Counted from the stretch's first letter, positions 24,878 through 33,045 are shown. The stretch: 40,157 bases of DNA from Rhodospirillales bacterium (GCA_903970305.1 CAJCID010000188.1:1-40157), one strand, 5' to 3'. A program made the numbers and translations. Notes: generated by a model from the letters alone, not told the origin.

Positions 24878-26179
24878 TTGAAGATCGCGGTGATTGGCTC
24901 GGGTATCTCCGGCCTGTCGTGTGCATGGCGCTTGTCGGCCGAGCACGAGGTCACGCTCTACGAGTCCGAGGACTATCTGGGTGGTCATACCCATAGCGTC
25001 TTGGCGACGGTGGACGGCATCTGTCATCCCGTCGACACGGGATTTCTGGTCTACAACGAGAAGACGTATCCCAATCTCGTACGCCTGTTCGCCCAATTGG
25101 GAGTCAAGACGAGCCCCTCCGAGATGTCCTTTTCGGTGAGCCTGATCGAAAAGGGCAAGCCGGGTCTGGAGTGGGCTGGCACGGATCTGAACAGTGTTTT
25201 CGCCCAAAGGCGCAATCTCATCAATCCGCGTTTTCTCGCGATGCTGCGCGATATCCTGCGCTTTAACGCCAAGGCCACATCCCTGGCGGGAGAAGGCGAC
25301 GACGCGCTCGCTCGCTGTACGCTGGGCGAATTCCTCGCCGCAGAGGGCTTTAGCCGGAGTTTCCAAGATTGGTATCTGCTGCCCATGGCCGCCGCGATCT
25401 GGTCATGCTCGACATCCCAGATGGCCCAGTATCCGATGGCCACCTTCGTGCGCTTTTGTCATAACCATGGATTACTTCAAGTGACCAACCGGCCGCAGTG
25501 GTTCACAGTCGATGGTGGCGCCCAGGAATACGTGAAAAAACTCGCGGCGGCGATACCCAAGGTGCGTTTGGGGGACCAGGCGCGCTCGATCATGCGCGAG
25601 TCCTCACCCACCGGACCGGTGACCGTCTGCGGACAGGCCGACAGCGTACGCTATGACCACGTCGTCCTCGCCTGTCATTCGGACCAGGCGCTCGGGCTGC
25701 TTGCCGATCCCTCCGAAGCGGAGAACAGCGTGCTGGGAGCCATCCGCTACCAACCCAACCATGCGATCTTGCATACCGACGCCAGCGTGCTCCCGAGTCG
25801 GCGCGCGGCCTGGGCGGCCTGGAATTATCAGCGCAGAATCGACCCGACTGCATCCAACGGCGGGGCGGTGTGCGTACATTACCTCATCAACCGTCTTCAA
25901 CCGGTACCCTTCTCGCGCCCTGTGATCGTCTCCCTGAACCCCTTCTCGATGCCTCGCGAAGACACCATCCTTGGCCGGTACCGCTACAGCCATCCGATCT
26001 TTGATGTCGCAGCGATCCAGGCGCAGCGTCGGTTAAGTGAATTGCAGGGCCGACGCAATACCTGGTTCGCCGGGGCCTGGACCGGCTACGGCTTTCATGA
26101 GGACGGCCTGAACTCCGGGATGGCTGTGGCGAACGGAATTCTCGCCCGGACCGACGGACTGTCCGTGCTGGCCGCGTGA
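24878..26179 (+). CDS. FAD-dependent oxidoreductase, COG2907 type (UfaD-like candidate)
   Basis: Flavoprotein of the amine-oxidase/phytoene-desaturase superfamily (433 aa). I choose TTG 24878, which has CAGGGGG five bases upstream and starts directly at KIAVIGSGISGLSCAW, the FAD dinucleotide-binding fold; ATG 24791 would add a low-complexity extension. Other family features: ESEDYLGGHTHS, the substrate-domain stretch WYLLPMAAAIWSCS, QWFTVDGGAQEYV and the C-terminal FAD motif FAGAWTGYGFHEDGLNSGMA. This family sits beside DUF1365 and a CFA-type methyltransferase in many bacteria; in Rhodobacter the comparable pair (UfaD/UfaM) makes methylated and furan fatty acids (from memory). The stop overlaps the DUF1365 GTG (GTGA). 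Confidence 0.87.
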   Translation: MKIAVIGSGISGLSCAWRLSAEHEVTLYESEDYLGGHTHSVLATVDGICHPVDTGFLVYNEKTYPNLVRLFAQLGVKTSPSEMSFSVSLIEKGKPGLEWAGTDLNSVFAQRRNLINPRFLAMLRDILRFNAKATSLAGEGDDALARCTLGEFLAAEGFSRSFQDWYLLPMAAAIWSCSTSQMAQYPMATFVRFCHNHGLLQVTNRPQWFTVDGGAQEYVKKLAAAIPKVRLGDQARSIMRESSPTGPVTVCGQADSVRYDHVVLACHSDQALGLLADPSEAENSVLGAIRYQPNHAILHTDASVLPSRRAAWAAWNYQRRIDPTASNGGAVCVHYLINRLQPVPFSRPVIVSLNPFSMPREDTILGRYRYSHPIFDVAAIQAQRRLSELQGRRNTWFAGAWTGYGFHEDGLNSGMAVANGILARTDGLSVLAA

Positions 26180-27006
26180 GCATCGTGGATCTCGCCCGCC
26201 CTCTCGTTCGCCAGGTCGTCGAACGCCCATCGCTACAGACGGGCGAGGCCTCGATCGCCCTGGGCAGCGTTCGGCATCGACGCCTTCGACCTTGCGCGAA
26301 CGCATTTGCGTATTCAAGTTATTTCCTGCGTTTGCCGCTGCGCGAGCTCCATCATGCCCTTGGCAGTGCGCGACTCATCTCGCACAATCGCTGGAACGTG
26401 TTGAGCTTCCATGACCGCGATCACGGGCCGCGAGATGGAAAGAGCCTATCCGAATGGATCGATGCCTTGTTGCGCGAACACGGTGTCGAGGATGCGGACG
26501 GCCCAGTGTGGTTGCATGCCTTCCCACGCGTTTTGGGCTATGTCTTCAATCCGGTGAGCTTCTAGTTCTGCCATCGGGCCGACGGGGCGCTGCGCGCCGT
26601 GCTCTGTGAGGTCAACAATACCTTCGGCGAACGCCATAGCTACCTGCTCGCTCATGCGGACGGGCGCGCCTTGCACTATGGAGAGGAACTCGAGGCGCAA
26701 AAGGTATTCCATGTGTCGCCTTTCTGCCGCGTCGAGGGCAGATACCGCTTCCGGTTCATGGTCTCCGGAACACGCTCGGTCATGCGCATCGACTACGATG
26801 ACGACCAGGGCCCGCTCCTGCAGACGAGTCTGTGCGGAACGCTGCGTCCCTTGCACGATGCAAGTCTGGCGTATGCGTTCTTCCGAGTGCCCCTCTTCAC
26901 GTTCGGCGTCATCGTCAGGATCCACTGGCAGGCGGCCAAGCTCTGGGTGAAGCGCGTCCCATTCATCTCCAAACCCGAAACTCCTGCAGCCGAGGCGACC
27001 CGATGA
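26176..27006 (+). pseudogene. DUF1365 family protein interrupted by one in-frame amber codon
   Basis: The GTG start at 26176 overlaps the FAD oxidoreductase stop. The frame is intact for 276 codons except for TAG at 26563-26565 (codon 130). Before it the protein reads FPRVLGYVFNPVSF; after it FCHRADGALRAVLCEVNNTF, exactly the DUF1365 core, whose usual next residue is Trp (NPVSFWFC). A single G-to-A change (TGG to TAG) explains it. The part after the stop keeps codon use and family conservation (NNTFGERHSYLL, KVFHVSPFC), so the lesion is recent, suppressed or an error. DUF1365 is of unknown biochemistry but goes with the FAD and CFA-type genes. Its last codon overlaps the methyltransferase ATG (ATGA), so translation to the next gene could be reduced. 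Confidence 0.85.
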
Positions 27007-28247
27007 CCACGCAGCATCTTCTTCCCGAATCCGAACTGAGGCCTTTGCCAGGATGGGCTGATGGCGCTCCGCCTTCGGCACGGCTTGTGCTGAAGCTCAT
27101 GGAGAAGATGTCCGAGGGCTCGCTCACGGTGACCGTGCCCTCGGGCAGTACGCTGCGCTTCGGGCGGGGCGAACCACATGCCGATATCGTGCTGTCGAAT
27201 TGGAACGTCTGCGACGCCGCCCTCAAGAACGGCGATATCGGATTCGGCGAGACCTATATCGCCGGTGACTGGGGCACCTCCAATCTGTCGGCCCTGATGC
27301 ACGTGATGGTTGCCAATCGCAATGCCATCGAGGCGGTGATCTACGGCAAGTGGTGGGGCAAGATCTTCTACCGGTTGCGTCACCTGCTACACCGCAATAC
27401 CCGTGTGGGTAGCCGCAAGAACATCCATGCCCACTACGATATCGGCAATCCCTTCTATCAACTCTGGCTCGATGGGACCATGACCTATTCGAGTGCCCTG
27501 TACAGCGCGCTTGCCGATCCGGGAGACGATGTCGAGCAGATGGCCGACGCCCAGCGGGCCAAGTACCGCAGGATTCTCGAGTGCCTGGGCGCTCGGCCTG
27601 GTCAGCGCTTGCTGGAGATCGGTTGCGGTTGGGGTGGCTTCGCCGAGGTTGCGGCAGAGACCGGCTTGCACGTGACGGGAATCACCCTCTCCACGGAGCA
27701 GCTCGCCTATGCGCGGGAACGTCTAGCCCGGGCAGGGCTGGACATGCGCGCTGAGCTGCGTCTAGAGGATTATCGCGACACCTCGGAGCAGTTTGACCTG
27801 ATTGCCTCCATCGAGATGTTCGAGGCCGTGGGCGAGAAATACTGGCCCAGCTATTTCGAGACCCTGAAACGCCGCCTGAAACCGGGCGGACGAGCGGTTA
27901 TTCAGACCATCACGATCGCCGACGAACTCTTCCCGGCCTACCGCAAGAGCAGCGACTTCATCCAGCAGTACATCTTCCCGGGGGGCATGCTGCCCACACC
28001 GGCGATCTTTCGCGATTATGCTCGGCGGGCCGGCCTGACCGTCATGGACGCGTTCGCATTCGGACAAGATTACGCGCGGACCTTGCACGCTTGGCTGAGA
28101 AGCTTTTATAGTCACGAGCGAGAAATTCGCGACCAGGGTTTCGATACCCCATTTGTGCGAACCTGGGCGTTTTATCTGGCCTATTGCGAAGCGGCGTTTC
28201 GCCATGCCAATACCGACGTGATCCAGTTCACCCTCGAGCATGCGTAG
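27003..28247 (+). CDS. Cyclopropane-fatty-acyl-phospholipid synthase family methyltransferase (CFA/UfaM type)
   Basis: SAM-dependent methyltransferase (414 aa) acting on double bonds of membrane phospholipid acyl chains, giving cyclopropane or methylated fatty acids. ATG 27003 overlaps the DUF1365 stop. Motifs: HAHYDIGNPFYQLWLDGTM (about 140-158), SAM site LLEIGCGWGGFAEVAAE (about 204-220), ITLSTEQLAYARERL, EMFEAVGEKYWPSYF (about 271-285), RLKPGGRAVIQTITI and SDFIQQYIFPGGMLPT (about 318-333), all as in CFA synthase. Which product is made (classical cyclopropane or UfaM-like methyl-diene) cannot be told from sequence alone; the FAD-oxidoreductase neighbour favours the second (inference). Confidence 0.93.
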   Translation: MTTQHLLPESELRPLPGWADGAPPSARLVLKLMEKMSEGSLTVTVPSGSTLRFGRGEPHADIVLSNWNVCDAALKNGDIGFGETYIAGDWGTSNLSALMHVMVANRNAIEAVIYGKWWGKIFYRLRHLLHRNTRVGSRKNIHAHYDIGNPFYQLWLDGTMTYSSALYSALADPGDDVEQMADAQRAKYRRILECLGARPGQRLLEIGCGWGGFAEVAAETGLHVTGITLSTEQLAYARERLARAGLDMRAELRLEDYRDTSEQFDLIASIEMFEAVGEKYWPSYFETLKRRLKPGGRAVIQTITIADELFPAYRKSSDFIQQYIFPGGMLPTPAIFRDYARRAGLTVMDAFAFGQDYARTLHAWLRSFYSHEREIRDQGFDTPFVRTWAFYLAYCEAAFRHANTDVIQFTLEHA

Positions 28248-28827
28248 CAGCTTGCGATCGATTCTCGCCGGACTCATCTGGGTCCTATTGGCCAGTGCAG
28301 GCGTATCGTCCGTACGGGCTGAAGGCGACATGCCCTCAGGCGGCCTGCCGAATCAGGTCCTCAGGGCGATTCCCGATGCCCATCTGGCTGGCGCAGGCGC
28401 GTTGCGTTTTTGGGGATTTCACGTCTATGATGCCCAGTTGTGGGTTGGTGATGCGGGGTATGTGCCTGATCGGCCGACGGCTGCGCCTTTCGCGCTCGAC
28501 GTGAGATACGCTCGCCATTTCAAGGGCTCCGCGATTGCCAAGACTTCGCTGGACGAATTCGAGCGGCTCGGATCGGGGACCGAGGAGCAGCGCAAGCAAT
28601 GGTACGAAACGCTCCTGCACATGATCCCCGACGTCCAGGATGGTCAGCACCTGACGGGACTGTTCGTCCCCAGTGTTGGGCTTAGGCTCTACTCGGACGG
28701 CGTGCTTCTTGGAACCATCGAGGACCCCGAGATGGCGCGCGCATTCTTTCAGATCTGGCTCGATCCGCGTACCAGGGCCCCCGATCTGCGCGAGAAGCTG
28801 CTCGCCGACGCCGCTCCCCGAAAATGA
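28240..28827 (+). CDS. Chalcone-isomerase-like exported protein
   Basis: 195-aa protein with a signal peptide (SILAGLIWVLLASAGVSSV, cleavage near VRA|EG) and a chalcone-isomerase-like domain (LRFWGFHVYDAQLWVG, ALDVRYARHFKGSAIAKTSL, YETLLHMIPDVQDGQHLTG, MARAFFQIWLDPRTRAPDLR). It overlaps the methyltransferase gene by 8 bases. Bacterial members of this fold are fatty-acid binding or of unknown catalysis; they do not make flavonoids as far as known. In this operon it may bind modified fatty acids or lipids in the periplasm (inference). Confidence 0.87.
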   Translation: MRSSLRSILAGLIWVLLASAGVSSVRAEGDMPSGGLPNQVLRAIPDAHLAGAGALRFWGFHVYDAQLWVGDAGYVPDRPTAAPFALDVRYARHFKGSAIAKTSLDEFERLGSGTEEQRKQWYETLLHMIPDVQDGQHLTGLFVPSVGLRLYSDGVLLGTIEDPEMARAFFQIWLDPRTRAPDLREKLLADAAPRK

Positions 28828-28851
28828 CTCCCCGGCCGCAAGCGAGCGTGC

Positions 28852-30186
28852 GTGGCTGACGCGGCAACCCCCATCCTTCACGGCACGCCACAGACAGAAC
28901 CCGGCCTCTCGGCAACCCAATTGGCCAGTTACGGGCTCTTCGGGCTGCCTTTGTCGCTGGTGGCGCTGCCGATCTACGTCTACGTTCCCAAGTTCTACAG
29001 CGACTCCTTCGGGCTGTCCCTCGAGATCATCGGGATCATTCTGCTCGCAGTCCGATTGATCGATGCCGTCTCCGATCCCTTGTTTGGCTGGTGGGTCGAC
29101 CACGGCCGACAGACAGTGGGACGTTCCTGGCTGATCGGTTACCGGCGCTTTGTCTTCCTATCCTTGCCGCTTCTGGCGCTGGGCTATGTCGCGCTCTTTC
29201 AGCCGCAAGTACAGCGGAGCGCCTCGCCGCTCCTTCCGTCGTGCTGGCTGGTTGTCTCCTTGGTCGTGGTCTACGCGGGGTTCTCACTGGCCAACATCGC
29301 CTACTACAGCTGGGGCGCGGACTTGAGCGTCGTGCCGCTGGAACGTACGCGCATCACCAGCGTACGCGAGGGCTGCGGTCTGGTCGGGGTTCTGGCCGCG
29401 GCGTCGATCCCACAGATCTTCGGCATGGATGCACTCTCGGTGCTCTTCGTGGGAGTCCTCGGGGCGACCGGAGCACTGCTCCTGTTCCGCGCGCCGCATC
29501 CCGAAATCGTGCCGCTGACGCATCCGCCGAGCTCCCTGGGGTTATTCTCGACCTTTCGGGTGCCGCTCGCGAATCGGCGCTTCGTCGCTCTCTTGGCGAT
29601 CTTTCTCGCCAATGGGATCGCCAGCGCGATTCCCGCGACCCTTGTCCTGTTCTACATCCGCGATGTCCTGCAACTTGAACGCAGCACTGCGCTGCTCTTG
29701 GGCGTGTATTTTCTGGCCGCAGCCTGTTCGATGCCGCTCTGGGTCCTCGCTGCGCGCCGCTTCGGACTGGCGCGGGCGTGGCTTTCGGGGATGATCTTCA
29801 GCGTCGTGGTTTTCGTTTGGGTCTACTTCCTGGGACCGGGCGATCTGATCCCGTTTGCATCGATCTGCATCGTTTCGGGCATGGCGATTGGCGGAGATCT
29901 CGCCCTTCCCCCCGCTTTGCTGGCCGGCGTGATCGCCAAGGGAGGGCACCGCGGTCAGCGCGAAGGCTCCTATTTCGGCCTCTGGAGTCTAGCGACCAAG
30001 CTGAACCTCGCCCTGGCTGCCGGAATCAGCCTCCCCCTGCTGGGCGCGCTTGGCTACGATCCGGCGCATTTGAGCGCCGAGGGTACCCACGCCCTGTCCT
30101 TTGGTTACGCGCTCGTGCCCTGCGGGCTGAAGCTGATTGCTGCGGCCTTGTTGTGGCGCTCCGAGTTCGTCCGCGAGCTCGCCTGA
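28852..30186 (+). CDS. MFS transporter, GPH/MelB-like (MFS_2)
   Basis: Inner-membrane transporter of 444 aa with about 12 hydrophobic segments. The N-terminal GPH-type pattern is present: LASYGLFGLPLSLVALPIYVYVPKFY, then AVRLIDAVSDPLFGWWVDHGR (the DP.xG motif); ADLSVVPLERTRITSVREG in the loop and FGLWSLATKLNLALAAGIS in the second half. Start is GTG 28852, 24 bases after the previous gene, cotranscribed. This group often accompanies CFA/FAD/DUF1365 genes, including the Rhodobacter cluster as I recall; substrate unknown, perhaps a lipid or fatty-acid derivative. Confidence 0.88.
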   Translation: MADAATPILHGTPQTEPGLSATQLASYGLFGLPLSLVALPIYVYVPKFYSDSFGLSLEIIGIILLAVRLIDAVSDPLFGWWVDHGRQTVGRSWLIGYRRFVFLSLPLLALGYVALFQPQVQRSASPLLPSCWLVVSLVVVYAGFSLANIAYYSWGADLSVVPLERTRITSVREGCGLVGVLAAASIPQIFGMDALSVLFVGVLGATGALLLFRAPHPEIVPLTHPPSSLGLFSTFRVPLANRRFVALLAIFLANGIASAIPATLVLFYIRDVLQLERSTALLLGVYFLAAACSMPLWVLAARRFGLARAWLSGMIFSVVVFVWVYFLGPGDLIPFASICIVSGMAIGGDLALPPALLAGVIAKGGHRGQREGSYFGLWSLATKLNLALAAGISLPLLGALGYDPAHLSAEGTHALSFGYALVPCGLKLIAAALLWRSEFVRELA

Positions 30187-30191
30187 GGCGT

Positions 30192-30207
30192 CGGTTCCCT
30201 GGAACCG
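30192..30207. repeat. Palindrome after the transporter gene
   Basis: CGGTTCC-CT-GGAACCG, overlapping a second repeat CCGGA-TACGG-TCCGG (30205-30219). It lies 5 bases after the transporter stop. Could be a processing stem or end-of-transcript structure; no U-tract. Confidence 0.35.
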
Positions 30208-30394
30208 GATACGGTCCGGATCGGACAACGCAAGGCGAATCTGTTAGCTGCCGCACAGCGTATGAACATCCAGGAGGATATGCTCCATTCCGGCTCGGCC
30301 GAGTGGCGGTTTCGGTCGTGCAGTCGTGCCGAGACGCCCTGCCGCATGAATTCGCCGGCGCCCATGGATGAACCCCTCTGACCAGGGGCTTATC

Positions 30395-30403
30395 TGCTAA
30401 AAT
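30395..30403 (+). promoter_or_regulatory. Extended -10 promoter for the diiron protein gene
   Basis: CTGCTAAAAT holds TGn followed by TAAAAT (-10 at 30398-30403); no -35 is seen. A start near 30410 would leave only 10-19 bases of leader before the ATG codons at 30420 and 30429, and no ribosome site is visible, so the message may be leaderless-like. Confidence 0.45.
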
Positions 30404-30419
30404 CAAGCACTTGCCAACG

Positions 30420-31322
30420 ATGGTCACCATGCTCTATCCCGAATTGTTCAAGTCGCTCGAAGCGGTACGATGGGAAATGTCCAAGGACGTTCCGTGGGAC
30501 GATTTCGAGCCGTCCAAGCTGACCGACGAGCAGGCCCAGACAATCAAGATGAACGCCATCACCGAGTGGTCGGCTTTGCCGGCTACAGAGATGTTTCTGC
30601 GCGATAACCGGGATGATTCGGACTTTTCGGCCTTCATGTCGGTGTGGTTCTACGAGGAACAGAAGCACTCGCTGGTCCTGATGGAGTATCTACGCCGGTT
30701 CCGGCCGGAACTTGTGCCGACCGAGGCCGAACTCCATGCCGTTCGATTTCCCTTTGATCCGGCACCCGCCCTGGAAACCTTGATGCTGCACTTTTGCGGA
30801 GAGATCCGGCTCAATCACTGGTACCGACGCGCCTCGGAATGGCATACCGAGCCCGTCATCAAGCACATCTATAAGCTGATTTCGCAGGACGAGGCCCGGC
30901 ATGGTGGGGCCTACCTGCGCTACATGAAGAAGTCGCTTCTCGAATTGGGTGATTCCGCGCGGGCTGCCTTCGCCAAGATCGGCGTGCTGATGGCCTCCGC
31001 CCGTCGCACCGAGAAACCTTTGCACCCTACCAATCTGCACGTCAACGAAGCCCTCTTTCCCAACGACACCGTGCAGTCCCGGCTGCCCGATCCGAACTGG
31101 CTCGAGCGCTGGCTCGACACCCAGATCAAATTCGACACGGAATGGGAGTCCAAGGTCGTCGAGAGGATTCTGCACAATCTCTCCCTGTTGTTCGAGCGCA
31201 CTTTTTCTTCGGCGCAGGACCTGAATCGTTATCGCAAGGAAATCACTTTGCGCATCGCGCAGGGTGCCGTGGCGGCAATCCCGGTCAAGGGCGCGCCGTC
31301 CGCCTTGGGCGAATCAGCCTAA
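30420..31322 (+). CDS. Diiron ferritin-like protein (acyl-ACP desaturase-like)
   Basis: Helical diiron protein (300 aa). Iron ligands are visible as two ExxH motifs, EEQKH (about residues 78-82) and DEARH (about 158-162), with further Glu in ITEW/ATEMF (about 49-57) and CGEIRLNHWYRR (about 127-138). This order, E...ExxH...E...ExxH, is that of the soluble acyl-ACP desaturase/ferritin-like superfamily. The C-terminal third is not assigned. Starts at ATG 30420 or 30429; TTG 30411 is another option. It follows the lipid-modification operon by 233 bases but has its own likely promoter. It may act on fatty acids or as a general diiron oxidase; substrate unknown. Confidence 0.75.
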   Translation: MVTMLYPELFKSLEAVRWEMSKDVPWDDFEPSKLTDEQAQTIKMNAITEWSALPATEMFLRDNRDDSDFSAFMSVWFYEEQKHSLVLMEYLRRFRPELVPTEAELHAVRFPFDPAPALETLMLHFCGEIRLNHWYRRASEWHTEPVIKHIYKLISQDEARHGGAYLRYMKKSLLELGDSARAAFAKIGVLMASARRTEKPLHPTNLHVNEALFPNDTVQSRLPDPNWLERWLDTQIKFDTEWESKVVERILHNLSLLFERTFSSAQDLNRYRKEITLRIAQGAVAAIPVKGAPSALGESA

Positions 31323-31389
31323 GACCCGTTGCTCGGAGGACTTGTTTGCCCCCCGCAGCGAACCGTGCGAACCTTTTCCCCAGCGGTCG

Positions 31390-31875
31390 ATGGCCCCTTT
31401 TGAAGACAAAATCGTCAGCACTGAGGTGGCCCGCAAACGGTGTGCGGAGTTGCCGCGCCCGCTCGTGTTCACCAATGGCGTCTTCGATGTGCTCCATCGG
31501 GGCCACGTCACCTACCTGGCTCAGGCCCGGCAACGCGGGGCCACTCTCATCGTGGGCGTCAACAGCGACGCCTCGGTTCGGCGCCTGGGGAAGGGCAAGG
31601 ACCGCCCAATCAACACCCAAGCCGATCGCGCCGCGCTGTTGGCCGCTCTAGGGGCGGTCGATCTCGTCACGATCTTCGAGGAGGACACGCCTTACGAGCT
31701 GATCGAAGCGGTCCACCCGGATGTTCTGGTCAAAGGTGGGGACTATGACATGGATCAATTGCGCGAGGCCCATCTGGTGCGCTCGTGGGGTGGAAGCGCA
31801 TACGCCATCCCGTTCGTGTTCCAGCGCTCGACATCGGAGACACTGCGCCGTATTCGTGATGCTCAAAGCCCATGA
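31390..31875 (+). CDS. hldC: D-glycero-beta-D-manno-heptose 1-phosphate adenylyltransferase
   Basis: Nucleotidyltransferase (161 aa) making ADP-heptose for lipopolysaccharide core, equal to the RfaE C-terminal domain (RfaE2) as a free protein, as in many betaproteobacteria. Motifs: FTNGVFDVLHRGHVTYLAQAR (GxFDxxHxGH) at about 26-46, GVNSDASVRRLGKG (about 55-68), LVKGGDYDMD (about 114-123) and the end motif RSTSETLRRIR. ATG 31390 chosen; the long frame upstream from 31264 lies partly in the diiron gene. Its stop overlaps the asparaginase ATG (ATGA). The kinase partner HldA is not in the window. Confidence 0.93.
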   Translation: MAPFEDKIVSTEVARKRCAELPRPLVFTNGVFDVLHRGHVTYLAQARQRGATLIVGVNSDASVRRLGKGKDRPINTQADRAALLAALGAVDLVTIFEEDTPYELIEAVHPDVLVKGGDYDMDQLREAHLVRSWGGSAYAIPFVFQRSTSETLRRIRDAQSP

Positions 31876-32912
31876 GAACGGTCGCCCTGGTTGAGTCCAC
31901 GCGCGGCCGCGCACCTGGGCGGATGTACACCGAATGTGTCCATCAGGGAGCCATTGCGGTCGTCGACCGCAATGGCTCGGTGCTCTATAGCGCGGGAGAT
32001 CCCCACGCCCTGTGCTTCACTCGCTCGACTCTCAAGCCGCTGCAGGCTCTGCCGTTTCTCGAGGACGATGGACTGTCGCACTTTGAATTCGGGCCACGCG
32101 AGCTTGCCCTCCTGTGCGCCAGCCATTCGGCCGAGCCGAGTCACCTTCAGATCGTCGAGAAGATCCTGCGAGCGTCCGGCTGCAGCGAATCCGATCTGTG
32201 TTGCGGGGTCCATGCTCCGCTCCACTATGCGGCCACCGCGGAGGAACCACCTGGAGAGGTCCGCTGGACGCAGTTGCACAACAACTGCTCGGGTAAGCAC
32301 AGCGGGTTTCTCGCGTGGTGTCGCCTGCACGAGGCGCCCATAGAGGGTTATCTGGATTGGGGACATCCGCTTCAGCGACGGATCCGCGAAAGCCTTGCCG
32401 AAGTGACGCGATGCGTGGTCGATGATCTGCCTGCGGGTATCGATGGTTGTTCAGCTCCCAACTATGCTCTTCCGCTGGCCAGCATCGCCCATGTCTATGC
32501 ACGCCTCGCGCTGGGCCGAGATGATCCGCATTGTGGGACGGCTTTCGAAGCGATCTTCAACGCCATGACGGGCTACCCCGAACTCGTGTCGGGTCAGGCG
32601 CGCGCGGATCTGGCCTACATGACGACAGCTCCCGGGGATTGGATCTCCAAGGCGGGGGCGGACGGCATGCAGGTCATGGGGAGCCGGTCGGCCGGTCTGG
32701 GAATCGCCGTCAAGATCGCCGATGGATCGTCCCGCGCCCTGCAGGTCGCCTTTGTCGAGGTGCTGGAACAACTTGGGCTGCTGCGCGAGCGCTCACTCGA
32801 GCGGCTCGAGCCGTGGCGCAATCCCACGATCCGAAATCATCGTGGCCTTCAGGTCGGTTCGGTGCGCCCGGTCTTTCGCTTGGTCCCGGGAATCGACTCC
32901 AGGTCACAGTAA
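31872..32912 (+). CDS. L-asparaginase, ReAV/AnsA-type (Asparaginase_II)
   Basis: Asparagine amidohydrolase-type protein of 346 aa from the Rhizobium etli AnsA class (PF06089), unrelated to E. coli AnsB. Family features: FTRSTLKPLQALPFLEDD (about 57-74), LLCASHSAEPSH, LCCGVHAPL, HNNCSGKHSGFLAW (about 137-150), DGCSAPNYALPL (about 194-205) and WISKAGADGMQVM. The conserved RSTxKPxQ Ser/Lys and the Cys/Lys of NNCSGKHSG are the expected catalytic/metal region. Overlaps hldC by 4 bases. Full length. Confidence 0.9.
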   Translation: MRTVALVESTRGRAPGRMYTECVHQGAIAVVDRNGSVLYSAGDPHALCFTRSTLKPLQALPFLEDDGLSHFEFGPRELALLCASHSAEPSHLQIVEKILRASGCSESDLCCGVHAPLHYAATAEEPPGEVRWTQLHNNCSGKHSGFLAWCRLHEAPIEGYLDWGHPLQRRIRESLAEVTRCVVDDLPAGIDGCSAPNYALPLASIAHVYARLALGRDDPHCGTAFEAIFNAMTGYPELVSGQARADLAYMTTAPGDWISKAGADGMQVMGSRSAGLGIAVKIADGSSRALQVAFVEVLEQLGLLRERSLERLEPWRNPTIRNHRGLQVGSVRPVFRLVPGIDSRSQ

Positions 32913-33015
32913 CCCTAGATGGCCCATGGGTATTCGGGTTGCTCCGAATTTGCTCTCTGTCACCAACCGTCACGCGCCCGCAACTTTATCCGAATTCATT
33001 GTCCAATCTTTCGGG

Positions 33016-33045
33016 GGCGCTTATTCGACACCCGTAGCGCCTTTT
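33016..33045 (+). terminator. Hairpin with short T-run upstream of the first AraC gene
   Basis: Stem GGCGCT / AGCGCC, 14-base loop, then TTTT. It lies 103 bases after the asparaginase stop and 40 bases before the AraC-like gene. Could end the hldC-asparaginase transcript or be an attenuator in the AraC leader. Confidence 0.4.

Noticed and set aside
26563..26565. Reassigned TAG codon or pyrrolysine
   Set aside because: Other genes in the window end in TAG normally, and the family has Trp here; no pyl genes are seen.
26599..27006. Restart of DUF1365 after the amber codon as a separate gene
   Set aside because: Frame and family conservation continue across the stop; a GTG restart lacks a ribosome site and would lack the N-terminal half.
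30262..30381. 39-codon frame with an AGGAGG 2 bases before an internal ATG
   Set aside because: Spacing is too short for the internal ATG and the outer ATG has no ribosome site; the sequence has no recognisable feature. Not called, but a small peptide cannot be excluded.
30411..30420. TTG 30411 as the start of the diiron gene
   Set aside because: Adds only three residues, and ATG 30420 or 30429 are available with no ribosome site favouring TTG.
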